Source: Isoetes taiwanensis (lineage: Eukaryota; Streptophyta; Lycopodiopsida; Isoetales; Isoetaceae). From it: 64,000 nucleotides of DNA. The stretch covers positions 9,758,092 to 9,822,091 of the forward strand of contig JAJEKV010000038.1 of assembly GCA_021234155.1 (NCBI GenBank), in the 5' to 3' direction. Positions 41,261-51,165 of the stretch are shown here, piece by piece. A program made the translations under genes and the position numbers. The notes under the pieces are model-generated. The model was not told where the DNA came from, did not search any database, and was given only the letters and a program-made list of their open reading frames with translations. Position 1 is the stretch's first letter. Every line of letters begins with the position of its first letter.

Positions 41261-43455
41261 GGCTAGTTAATGGATCATCATACCTGCACATTGGGATATT
41301 TTTGGAATTCAATTGGAAATTTATATCAAGCATAATTCTAACGATTTAGATGAAGTTAGAAAGGAGGAAGCCACATCATCATATTCCACGTCAACTTTTG
41401 CAAAGTTTCGTGTTGCCCCCAAAGGGCAACATAAACTATTGGTTTATGCTTGAGGACTAGGTCAAAGTTTGGAAGACCTTATTAGTATCCTCAAAGCACT
41501 CAAGGTCAAGCTTCATCAGATTTACTACATTTGTGGGCAAATATTTGATGAAGACATGTTCTAGAAGACGCCATGGTACATGGTTTTAAGCCTTAACCCT
41601 TTTCTCCATTTCCATATCCATATTTAGTTTTCATTCTACTATGCTCACCTTTACTACATATCCACCCTTGCACCCTCTTAGCCTAGCCTTTTTTCTCATT
41701 CCCATACCCAACCTTGTCCCTTGAACACCTATTTGCCATTTATTCACCCTTTGTGTATTTTTTTTTTTTTTTGGAGTCAAGGTGGGATTTATATTCATAC
41801 TAAAATCTTAAATACATATAGGGTATACCATAGCTGGCATACGTATAATAAAATTGCACATTTCTAATAATAGGAGTTGTGCTATCAGCCAGATCTAAGT
41901 CTGATCTATCCAAAATTCAAAATTATTATGACTAGACATAGATTAAGCGAGCGCGGATGTAGAGCAAAGATAGATCATTGTGCCTCGACGGATCTTGGAT
42001 GGTAAGATCCCGACGACACTCTGCGCCTAAAAAATATTGAGAACCGGATCGAGCTTTTTATCCACTGTAATTTGTGAAGTCCAAAGAATGGGAGGACATG
42101 AGCCTCTCTTTTCGGGCGCCATTTATGAAATAGGTTCATGAAATATGGTCAAGATTGTTGTGTCTCCATACTTGGGCTTCTTCAGTATTTTCTTCAATGC
42201 GTAAGCATGGATAAGCTCCTGTTTCAATTTGGATGAAAATTTCTTCTTCTTCTATACCCCGAAGATTGGTATCTTCACTTTCGGAAGTCTTCTCGCAACT
42301 CCCATTCCCCTCGTCAGTGACTCCCCACCATTGGAGTCTCTTCATAGCATGTCAAAACACATCATCATCAGGGTTAGATTGAGAATAAAGAATTCATAAT
42401 TACCCTGAAATCTGCCAAAGGCATTCCAGCCCGTATCATAATTTTTTCCTTTCAGGGATTTATGTGCTACTGCTGAGTTAGCCAAGTCTGCAAGAAAGGT
42501 TTGCTTGAGCCAAATGAGATTGAGATTTGTGTATTTTTGACTAGCCATTTCCTTGTTTTTTCAATAAGAACCTTTGGGAGTATTCACCCCCATCATTTTT
42601 GCCTTTGTCACAGCATTATTATTTTAGAATTTACCATCCTTGCAATTTTGCCACTATGATGTAGATGTTATTTCCCATGAGCATATGGTTTTGCATTTTA
42701 AGCCATTATTACCCTTCTCATATCTTACTTCCATTATTGCCTACCTTGCCATATTATTTTATCATCGAGACCTTAACTTCATTTTGCCATGCTTCCATGT
42801 CCAAATTCTTTCATGGTTGAGCTTTCATGGTTCAAAACGAAGCTCCTATGATTAAGTGTAGACCCACACCCCATGGTAAAAAATCTTGAAGAGAGTGATT
42901 CCATAAAGTTGGCCTAGCTCCCACTTATTCCTTATGATAAAAACCATTGAACATTTTAAAGTCCGATAGTGGTTGGCATATTTTTATGGCCTTTAGACAA
43001 TGGTTAAGAGTTTAAAAAGATTTTTATATGGGAAATATGGTTCTATACGCGAAGAAATACATGAACAGTATCGCGAGAGTGCACAGAGATCCGAAATTGG
43101 ATATGGTGTTTGTTAATCTGCCAAGATTTGTAGGTTTTAATTGATGGGTGGATACATACTGATCCCATACAGATGAACCTTGGTGCTGAGCTATCCCATA
43201 ACATCATGCATCGGAAGTGCAGGGGCCAAACTGCTTTATGCGACAAATGATTTTATCCCTCGATCCCGTTGACGTGAATTTTTTTCCTCCTTCCACGTCA
43301 TATTTTTTTGGGTCTACGTCACGACTATTTCTACATGTTTTCTAGCAACATAATTATATTATATGTGGAAGTGATATAAGCAGCACCATGATTCAGACTT
43401 GGTTATAAAAACCAACTAAATGTTTAACGTATCGTAAATATCAACGTATTATCAA
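41261..43455. other. Intergenic DNA, no recognised gene
   Basis: AT-rich, with a 16-base T run at about 41,757. Short open frames on the minus strand at 42,136-42,548 have no recognised motifs. Nothing else supported. Confidence 0.35.
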
Positions 43456-44160
43456 AATATAGATGAACGGTCGAGATGATTCAAAGATGAACGGACAAGA
43501 TCGTGATCCCCATCCTCACATTCTAATGGCTGAAACTGCTCTTATTTATTGTTCCAGGAAATCTGGCGCCTTTGCGTTGCCGCCGGAATTCAAGCCCATC
43601 TTTGAGCCTTCCATCTCTGCGCCTTCCATCTCTAGGAAAATCAAAGCCCTGTATTTCCATGAACGCATCCTTCCATCCTTATTAGATGATTCCTCATGCA
43701 GAGCTTTCCGTTTTCCTTCTACATTCCATAAAAATTTTGGATTCCACATTTCTCTCTTCATATGCACCACGATCTGCCCTGTATGTCCATAAACGCATCC
43801 TTCCATCCCTATTAGACGATTCCACGTTCCTTTTTCATATGCAGTGATGACATTCACATGCAGCATGAAATTTCTTTTCAAATAATCTCTTTATCCGATC
43901 AGGTGATGCCTTTTAGATGATTCCACATTGTCTTTATCCAGTCTGCTAATCTCTTTTCACCAGCGATGGCAGGAAAAGAAGACCCAGCTATGGTGGATAT
44001 CAAAAGGGTAAGCAGTGTTGGCGGCTTGCCACAAACCACCCGCTGAAAAGTTAAAACAGAGCTACTGAATAATGGCAGATCATAGTCCATTCCTAGTCGC
44101 AGAGCATGAAAGTTGTATTTAATTAAAGTGGGACAAATCTCGAATTTTGGGAATTTTTCT
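43456..44160. other. Unrecognised open frames with an internal duplication
   Basis: A plus-strand frame at 43,463-43,792 (includes MAETALIYCSRKSGAFALPP and PSISAPSISRKIKALYFHER) is protein-like but unassigned. The stretch CCCTGTATxTCCATxAACGC with ATCCTTCCATCCxTATTAGA is present at 43,648-43,690 and 43,778-43,820. CCTTCCATCTCTGCGCCTTC recurs at 48,063, where another short frame starts, so the two loci may share an ancestral exon. Confidence 0.35.
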
Positions 44161-44164
44161 CGAA

Positions 44165-44530
44165 TCTCAGGGGGAGGGAGATGGGGCACACCTTGATAAG
44201 GAGAAGGGTAGGAGGAGAAGGAGGGAGGGGCCACATGTTGAAGGGGAAGGGGCTAAGTTGGAAGAAGAGGGGAAGGCGCTAAGTTGGAAGAAGAGGAGGG
44301 GAGAGGAGAGAAAAAGGGCAAAGGAGGATGGGGAGGGGGATACGTTGGAAGAAGGAGGAGGGAAAGGGGATGGGGGAGGAAGAAGGCGGGGGAGAGAGCA
44401 AGAGGCAAGCAGGGGGGAGGGTAGAGAAGAGCAAAAGGGGCAAAAGAGGAGGTTGGGGCAAAGGGGCAAGGGTTTCCCCACCCTTTCCAAAATAATAAAT
44501 AAAATAAATAATAATAATAATAATAAATAT
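44165..44530 (+). repeat. Polypurine tract followed by an AAT microsatellite
   Basis: 44,165-44,465 is G/A-rich (words GGAGGAGAAGG, AAGTTGGAAGAAGAGG), with AAGTTGGAAGAAGAG repeated three times at about 44,253-44,300. It is followed by AATAATAAT-type DNA to about 44,530. The open frames of Glu, Gly, Arg and Lys here are compositional. It lies just downstream of the 3' end of the Ole e 1 gene. Confidence 0.8.
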
Positions 44531-44694
44531 GAATAAATATATAAGTATTAATAACTATAGCTTTATTAATAAATAAATATTAAAAATACATTAATAAACT
44601 AAATTATTATTATATTAAATATAATGACAACAAATTTTTTTACTCTTTCAGGAAAGAGAATGGGCAAGCCGATTTGGAACCACTCCACAGTATA

Positions 44695-45194
44695 TCACTT
44701 TCCGGAGCTTTCTTCTTTGTGTAGCCTTAGTCCGTGTCGCGACGTTGGCCTTCTGTCGCGGTGCTCCATTGGACTCAAGCCAAAGAGATTTATTGCACAT
44801 GATTTTGCTTCAATCAATCGAAATGTGAACATGCCCACATCATCTCTGTATGATCCTGCTGAAATGAGACTCCTCCCCTCTGCGTTCGCGCACTCCATCC
44901 CCACCTTAGCTCCCGGAATTATAAAGTTTATTATCAAAACAATTCAAATCCCAACAATTATAAGACCGAAAACCCAACTCGTAATACCAAAATTCATAGA
45001 ACTGAACATATATAACACATACCTTCCATGAATTCGCCATGCTTCGAAATCCGTCCTTCCAAACACTGATCGCAGTAAACCTTCCCGACAACAAGAGGAA
45101 GATCCGTTGCCAGAGAATGAGGCAATACCAATGTTGCCAAGAACAAAGCTATAGTTCCGGCAGCCAAGGACCCCCGCTCCATCGCCATAGCCAT
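44695..45194 (-). CDS. Pollen Ole e 1/extensin-family secreted protein, two exons, 128 aa
   Basis: Exon 1 is 45,194-45,023, the intron is 45,022-44,910 (GTATGT to GGGAG), and exon 2 is 44,909-44,695. The joined frame has no stops and gives 128 residues. Met-1 is the first of three nearby ATGs (MAMAMERGS). A hydrophobic signal peptide (TIALFLATLVLPHSLA) is followed by VVGKVYCDQCLEGRISKHG, the canonical GxVYCDxC start of Ole e 1 domains. Exon 2 has AKVGMECANAEGR, SYRDDVGMFTFRL and KSCAINLFGLSP, matching the family's KVxxEC, D-x2-G-x-F and C-x-(V/I)-x-L elements. Proteins of this family are secreted to the cell wall; precise roles vary. It is the only recognised gene here without a visible defect. 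The C-terminus (RRPTSRHGLRLHKEESSGK) is basic and less typical, so an altered 3' end is possible. Confidence 0.8.
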
Positions 45195-46156
45195 CGACCA
45201 CGTTTCGGTGCTGGGCGCAGCTGAGGACTTCAACTTCTGCGCAGAACTTTTTATCCCCTTGGGCACTGGCAGGCTTGTGCTGCTTCACGGCTATGGCTTG
45301 CCCGTCCGATAGATCAAGCGCCTCTTGGGCGGTGAGTAGAACTAAAATGGGAGACGGGTGTCTGTGATTTGCCTATAGTGCTAAGGCGCTGCCACATGAT
45401 TCTGGTTCTGTTTCTCTGCTAATGCATTTCCATTTCCATTTTCATTTCCATCTGCATCTGCATCTGCATACCAAATAGCCTACCATTTAATGTAGGGCTG
45501 AGGAAAGCTGGAAAATGGACGGGATCGAGCAGAAGATGGGTATCGGGTGGATTGTTCTTCGCTTTTTCGCCATCCATCCATCCTCCCTCCCTGCTTTGCT
45601 CCCTTGCCTGCTGTTTCTTGTTGTAGCTTGCCCCCGCCCCTTTTCTATTTCCCATCCGAGGTGTTGCTGGTAACTTCGCATTTTAAAAATAGGGGTTTCA
45701 AACAGAGTAGGACTGGAAGATGGGTATCGGGTGGATTGTTCCAGTTCAAAATGCTGCCATAGCCAAAATCGGAAAGACAGAAAGACAGATCTGTATTTTT
45801 TTGGGCATCTCCAATACTGCTAAAACCGAGCAATATCCGAAACTGCTAAAACCGAGCAAATCAGGCGTGGAATCATCCGGGTCTGGGCTGGGAGGGCGAA
45901 AAGCTATGGCTGTTCATTCCTGATTTTTTGAAGGCTTTGAGCTTCAGAGGAAGAAATGCTTGGAAATTCATCATATGATAGGGCCGACAGTGGAGGATCT
46001 GCCTTTCTTTCTCTCCGCCCTGCTGGTCGGCACTCCATAGGTGTGAAGCTTTTCTCATTGCGGGTCAATTCCGGTGGGAGCTATGGCTACGGGAGCTTCC
46101 CGAAACAAAGAATCCAACTGGTACAAACGATTTTCGTCTCAAAGGTGTGTACCAAA
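45195..46156. other. Upstream region of the Ole e 1 gene; microsatellite and short duplication
   Basis: Likely contains the promoter and 5' leader of the minus-strand Ole e 1 gene, but I see no unambiguous TATA box. A CATTTCCATTTCCATTTTCA and CATCTGCATCTGCAT microsatellite lies at 45,424-45,470. AGATGGGTATCGGGTGGATT is present at about 45,534 and again at 45,718. No second gene recognised. Confidence 0.4.
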
Positions 46157-46320
46157 TTTTGAATTTCAACCATGGGCGGGAAAAAAAGGCGGGGTATTAG
46201 AAAAAAGCGGGGTTAAAAAATACGTTAGAAAAAAAAATTTTTGAATTTCCAGCATGGGCGGAAAAAGGGCGGGGTATTAGAAAAAAGCGGGGTAAAAAAA
46301 TACGTTTGAAAAAAAAAATA
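46157..46320. repeat. Tandem duplication, about 80-bp unit
   Basis: TTTTGAATTTC, CATGGGCGG, AAAGGCGGGGTATTAGAAAA, AAGCGGGG and AATACGTT occur in order at 46,156-46,230 and 46,238-46,312. Confidence 0.8.
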
Positions 46321-46439
46321 TTCACACGTTAAACATTGTTAAACATTATGTTGCCATAGTGCATGTTTTCTAGGCATATTATTCTTATTCTAAGGTACAA
46401 ATTTACCTTTTCAAGAATCAAGGGGATGGTCTATTTTTT

Positions 46440-46850
46440 CGTAGAAAATATATGGTGTCCATTGGAAAAAAATACATAAGATAAAACAATAAACTATGGT
46501 GTGATAAAACAATAAACTAAGATGAGAAAAAATAATAAACTATGGTGTTTTAGAGCTGTATTTTCTATGTTTTAGAACTATGGTATTTTGGCATTTAGAA
46601 AATACATACTGTATTTATTAGAAAATATATAGGATAGGATATTGTATTTATTAGAAAACACTGACATACTAAAAAGGGGAAAAGGGGGGGGGGGGGGTTC
46701 TATTTTTGGTCTATGTATACATAGAAAATGCATAGGTATGGTGTGCACTTAGAAAATACATAGGATATGGTGCAACTAATGATATTGGAGGTAGAAAACT
46801 ATGTTTGTAGGCAAGTAGGTTTGCCACATTTGTTGTATGTTTTCATCTTG
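46440..46850. repeat. A-rich degenerate repeats of AGAAAATACATAGGATATGG type
   Basis: Words such as TAGAAAATACATA, TAGGATATGGTG and ATAAAACAATAAACTATGGT recur irregularly. A 15-base G run lies at about 46,684-46,698. No coding. Confidence 0.5.
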
Positions 46851-46904
46851 AGGAGCTTTAGAACCTGCTTTTTATTTTTTGGGGGGCCTTAGAACTGCGT
46901 TTTT

Positions 46905-47352
46905 GCTTTGAGCCGCCTTTCTCGACTCGAAGCGAGTCGAAAGGCCTTTCCCCCTAAAACCCGTGGTTTTTCACCAGAGATGCCTTTTCGACTCGCGAAG
47001 TCGGAAAGGCCTTCGACCCCTAAAAACTAGCGTTTTTAAGCTTTGTTTGCCTTTTCGACTCGCGAAGTCGAGAAAGGCCTTTCCCGACAACTAAAACCTG
47101 CGTTTTTGCTTTGTTACCTTTCTCACTCGGGCGAAGTCGAGAAAGGCCTTCCCACAACTAAAACCTCGTTTTTTTGCTTTGAGCCGCCTTTCGACTCGCG
47201 AAGTCGAGAAAGGCCTTCTACAACTAAAACATGACTTTTGCTTTTTGAGTCGCCTTTCTCGACCAAGGAAATGGCCAGAAAGGCCTTCCGACTGTGTTTT
47301 TCCCTCTGAAATGCCATTTTCGACTCAAGGAAGTCGAGAGTGAAAGGCTCTC
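46905..47352. repeat. Palindrome array with about 67-bp period, seven units
   Basis: Each unit carries a palindrome like CTTTCTCGACT, CGCGA, AGTCGAGAAAG, followed by GCCTTCC, CAACTAAAACC and GTTTTTGCTTTG. The AAGGCCT mark falls at 46,941, 47,006, 47,074, 47,143, 47,210 and 47,280, and a variant at 47,344, giving spacings of 64-70 bp. It has the same architecture as the 42-bp arrays (palindrome plus linker in tandem) but unrelated sequence. Confidence 0.85.
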
Positions 47353-47404
47353 AGCCCTGTATTTTCCAAAAATGGCCCGTGATTTTGCCCTGTAGCATCA
47401 CTTG

Positions 47405-47590
47405 ACTAACTTGATTTTGTGTTTTGCAGTCCTTGTCTCGACCAGATTATACATGCTTGGGAGCAATGAAAAGACCAGTTCATTGAAGAAAGGTGCCGAG
47501 AAGAGGGTGGTGACATCAGTTGCACATACAAGCACGTGGACCATGAAGGAACTCCTCATACAAATTTTTGTCGTCTGTAAGTTGCTCCAC
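47405..47590 (+). pseudogene. Unrecognised protein-coding fragment
   Basis: After TTTTGCAG (possible acceptor, 47,429) one frame reads CLDQIIHAWEQ, a stop, then KDQFIEERCREEGGDISC and TYKHVDHEGTPHTNFCRL, with protein-like composition and Cys/His spacing. A second frame is also open (47,402-47,632), so the choice is uncertain. I do not recognise a family. The fragment directly follows the 67-bp palindrome array. Confidence 0.3.
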
Positions 47591-47639
47591 GCACCCTTTG
47601 CACTAGGTGGTTCATGTGTGAAGAGGGTGTAATCATTGT

Positions 47640-48959
47640 GATAATACGACCACTATCGTCTCTTCACCCATTGTAATATATATTGTAATAAGCCCATTTA
47701 TAATTATAAGGTATCTCAAAACTAGTATTTTTTGGTGATTAAGTAAACAATTTGCTTAATTTTTGTTGGAATTTGTGATCTCTTGTCTACCCACCTAAGA
47801 AAATAGAGCCAAAATGTCTTGGTAAAGGAATTCACCCTCACGCGAAAAACTCTTATTTTGAGCCCCAAAACAGGGACTCGACTCGCTATCCCAGAAAATT
47901 GGGAGAAAGCTTGGATGCACACTAACAGACAAAAAATCGAATTAAGGACAGTTTTCGGGTCGCGATGCTCCTTTTTGTGTAAAATAACAGGGTTCCAAAA
48001 AAAAATGGGAATGGAATGAGTCCCACTTTAATTAAATACGACTTATGAACACTTTTCCTAACCCTTCCATCTCTGCGCCTTCCATTTCAGCCAGATCCAG
48101 CTCCATTGCCTCATCTCCAGTTCGCCCAGATTCTTCAACCTTCAAACTTTCAAAACAGGGAGCTTATCTGTCTTCAAAAGCTTGGCCGCTGAAGCCATCC
48201 ATGGATCAAGAAATTCTGGATGCAGGTGGCTCTCGTTGCAATTTTTGCTTCAACTTGCAGCCTCATTCCACTGGAATGGTATGAATTTGTATTTCTTCCC
48301 TTGATCACTAATTCGTTTTCTATTATTTTATGGATATGAGGAGACCGGAAGCGCAGGGGCTTGTAATGATCTCTATAATGCTACAGAGCTATATCTGGCA
48401 AGTTTTGTTTCTAACTTCTACTCTGGCCTGGCCGCAAATGCCTGGGGCCGGCTCTGCCTGGGAAGCATGATACCCTGCTTAAGGTTTTATCTACCTTTTA
48501 TTTCTCACTTTTCTTCTTGATTCTGCCTATTTTTCGCTTCTTGTAGCTTCTAATCTGTTGTGGCCGACTTAACTCAGAAACACTTCTTCCTTTTCCCATT
48601 TTTGTGTTTCCACCATGGAACGGATTTGTGGCAAATGAGTGCTTAAGTCTTATTCAAATGATTTGATTTGTGGCAAAAGGGTTTGGATAGTGTCTAAAAT
48701 GCTTCACACATTGATGGCAGCAAGGCAAATTTTGCTGAAAAAAAAGTTGGGCACTCTACAATTTTGGTTTAATTTCTTTTTTACTTATCTTTGTTATGTT
48801 TATGAATTGCAATGCAATTTTGGGAAATAAAGAACATATTTTGCAATGGTGAGGCTTTAGGCTAGTTGTATTTCTAAATTTGTAGAAAAACAGCACATGA
48901 ACCCCTTATTTTTATAGAGCCACATGTTCATTTTATATAAATCTATGTATCAACATTCT
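47640..48959. other. Intergenic DNA, no recognised gene
   Basis: A short plus-strand frame at 48,045-48,284 (PSISAPSISARSSSIASSPV) shares its first motif with the frame at 43.6 kb. Otherwise AT-rich with nothing recognised. Confidence 0.35.
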
Positions 48960-49685
48960 TCTTTGTGAGAAAAATAACACTTGAAAACAATAGTTATTTC
49001 TTAAAAACCACACTTTTCTTAAAAAACACGTATCATTAAAAAAAAAACACTTAGAAACAACATAATTAAAAACACCATATTTTTTTTAAAAAGCACCTGT
49101 CATTTTGTTAAGAAAACAACACTTAGAAACAACAGAGTTAAAAAACAACCACATTCTTCTTAAAAACACATATCATTTTATTAAGAAAACAACACTTAGA
49201 AACAACAGAGTTTACAAAAAACCACATTCTTCCTTGAAAACATATATCATTTTTTTTAAGAAAACAACATTTAGAAACAACATAGTTAAAAAAAAAACAA
49301 AGAAACTACATGTAGTTTCTAGCAAAATCGGACAAAATTCTATACGTAGTTTTTTAGTGTTTTTTTCATACAAAACAATAGTTAAAAACTACATGTGGAC
49401 CTTTTAGGTTTTATTAAGAACCACATGTCTATTTTAGAAAAAGCAACACTTGAAAACCACATCTACTTCTAAAAAACAACATGTAGACACACGTGTGATT
49501 CCTACGTGTAGATAATTTTGACAAAACTCTACGTGTAGACTTTTAACAAAAAAAACTACATGTATAAAAATTTGGCTAAAAACTACACGTCATTTCTAGC
49601 AAAATCGGACAAAAAACACCACGTAGTTTTTTGATGTTGTTTTTTAGTAAAAACGACACTAAAAAACAACATGTGGACCCAGTAT
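48960..49685 (+). repeat. A/C-rich short-word repeat, about 0.7 kb
   Basis: Built of AAGAAAACAACACTTAGAAA, CAACAxAGTTAAAAA and AACCACATTCTTCxT in loose tandem copies of about 58-70 bp (49,020-49,290). It passes into ACTACATGTAGTTTCTAGCA and GTAGTTTTTxxGTGTTTTTT words, which include short inverted repeats. It looks like the reverse strand of the 37.6-38.6 kb family. Confidence 0.7.
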
Positions 49686-50689
49686 TGGGGTGGTTGTGTA
49701 AGTTATCTTTAAAGTAAAGCACTTGACAGCAGTGTGTGCCCGGGGGATTCACATAGTGTAGGCCATATATACCATGTGAGTGGACGATAAGGGGTTTTTT
49801 TTAACCTAAAGCGTACGAATACGTACGGGAAGGGGTTCTTTAGACCTTAAAAAATCCAATTTCTAGTGATGTATTTCATACGGAAAGGGGTTTTTTAGAC
49901 CTTATAAAAAGCGTATACGAAGGGGTTTTTTATGACCCCTTCCTCGCACATGGCGTATCCCTTATACACTAAGTGATATCCCCGGGAGTGTGTGCCAAAC
50001 TTCTTAATCCTTAAAGTTAATTTCCTGAGAGTTTTTAGAGTATTCAGAAGGTGGCTGATTTAGTCGGAAAATTCCTCCAGATTCTTGGCCATCGGAAAAT
50101 TTCCTTTGTAAAATTAATCAATCGGAAGTAGATAACATCGTTTCAGCCATCGGAAAATTTCCTTTGTAAAATTAATCAATCAGAAGTAGATAACGTTTTT
50201 GAAATAGTAAATTAAGGACTTCCAAAACACTTAAACTAAGAAGGCTCCAAATGCAACATCTCCAAAATGAGTTTCTAGATATTCATATTATATAAAATCC
50301 AAACAGTAGAAGTCTTAAACATATAAACTGAAATACTTACTCATAAATTTGATGATTAAAATGTCAACATAAGCAACTAAGCTTCAATATTCATATAATC
50401 CTCTTCGGTTTCCATGTCTTCTTCAATGTCTAGAGGAAAATCCAACTCATCATCAGTTGGCATTGCAAATCCTTGAATTTTAGGACTACCTATTTCGAAA
50501 TTGTGAAAGGAAAAGCCCTATTTCGATATTGTAACGATACTTAATATACCGTATTAAGGTATATGACTAAAAAAGCATTTCCGAGAACTTTTATAGGTTG
50601 CCGTAAATATCCTGAATGCTTTATGATAATCGGTATTTATCCTATAGGTATGTTTTCCTTGCAGGAACCACTTCCTGCAAATATTTTGG
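49686..50689. repeat. Short duplications in AT-rich DNA
   Basis: AAGGGGTTTTTTAGACCTTA-type words occur three to four times at 49,788-49,945 next to CGTACGAATACGTACG. A 61-bp unit (CATCGGAAAATTTCCTTTGT, AAAATTAATCAATC, GAAGTAGATAAC) is tandemly duplicated at 50,091-50,212. The remainder to 50,689 has no recognised gene. Confidence 0.6.
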
Positions 50690-51165
50690 ACGTTCGGATT
50701 TTATCCGCCCATGGACTTCGTGGAAACCTCTCCAACTTTCCACGGAAACCTCCCCAACTTTCCCTAGAAATCTCCCCATTTTCCTGGAAACCTCCCTAAC
50801 TTTCTGTATACGACTCGGGGAGGTTTCTACATTAGAAAACATGGGAGGTTTCCATGGAAAGCTACCCAACACTTTCCGTGGAAACCTCCCCAACTTTCTG
50901 GGCATGACTTAGGGAGGTTTCCAATTAAGAAAACAGGGGAGGTTTTCAAGGAACATGGGGAGGTTTCCATAAAAATAAAAATAAAAAGCCCCTCCTTAAA
51001 TTTGCACGAACACCAAGATTTGCCCTCCCGTGCATCTCCATCCTCGTGCCTTCCTCGTGCGTCTTAATGAGGTGGTTGCAAAAATTAATTACTATTATTT
51101 TATATAAATATTTTATGAAAACCTCCCCAGTTTCCAAAGAAACTAGGGGAGTTTTCCACAAGATG
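50690..51165. repeat. GGAAACCTCCCC short-word repeat
   Basis: GGAAACCTCCCCAACTTTCC, CCTGGAAACCTCCCTAACTT and reverse forms (GGGAGGTTTCCATGGAAA) recur about a dozen times at 50,720-50,970 and again at 51,118-51,160. Direct and inverted copies alternate, so the region can form many small hairpins. Confidence 0.7.

Noticed and set aside
44147-44536. Glu/Gly/Arg-rich 129-codon frame and its antisense Pro/Ser-rich frame
   Set aside because: Produced by the polypurine tract; no recognised domain, and both strands are open.
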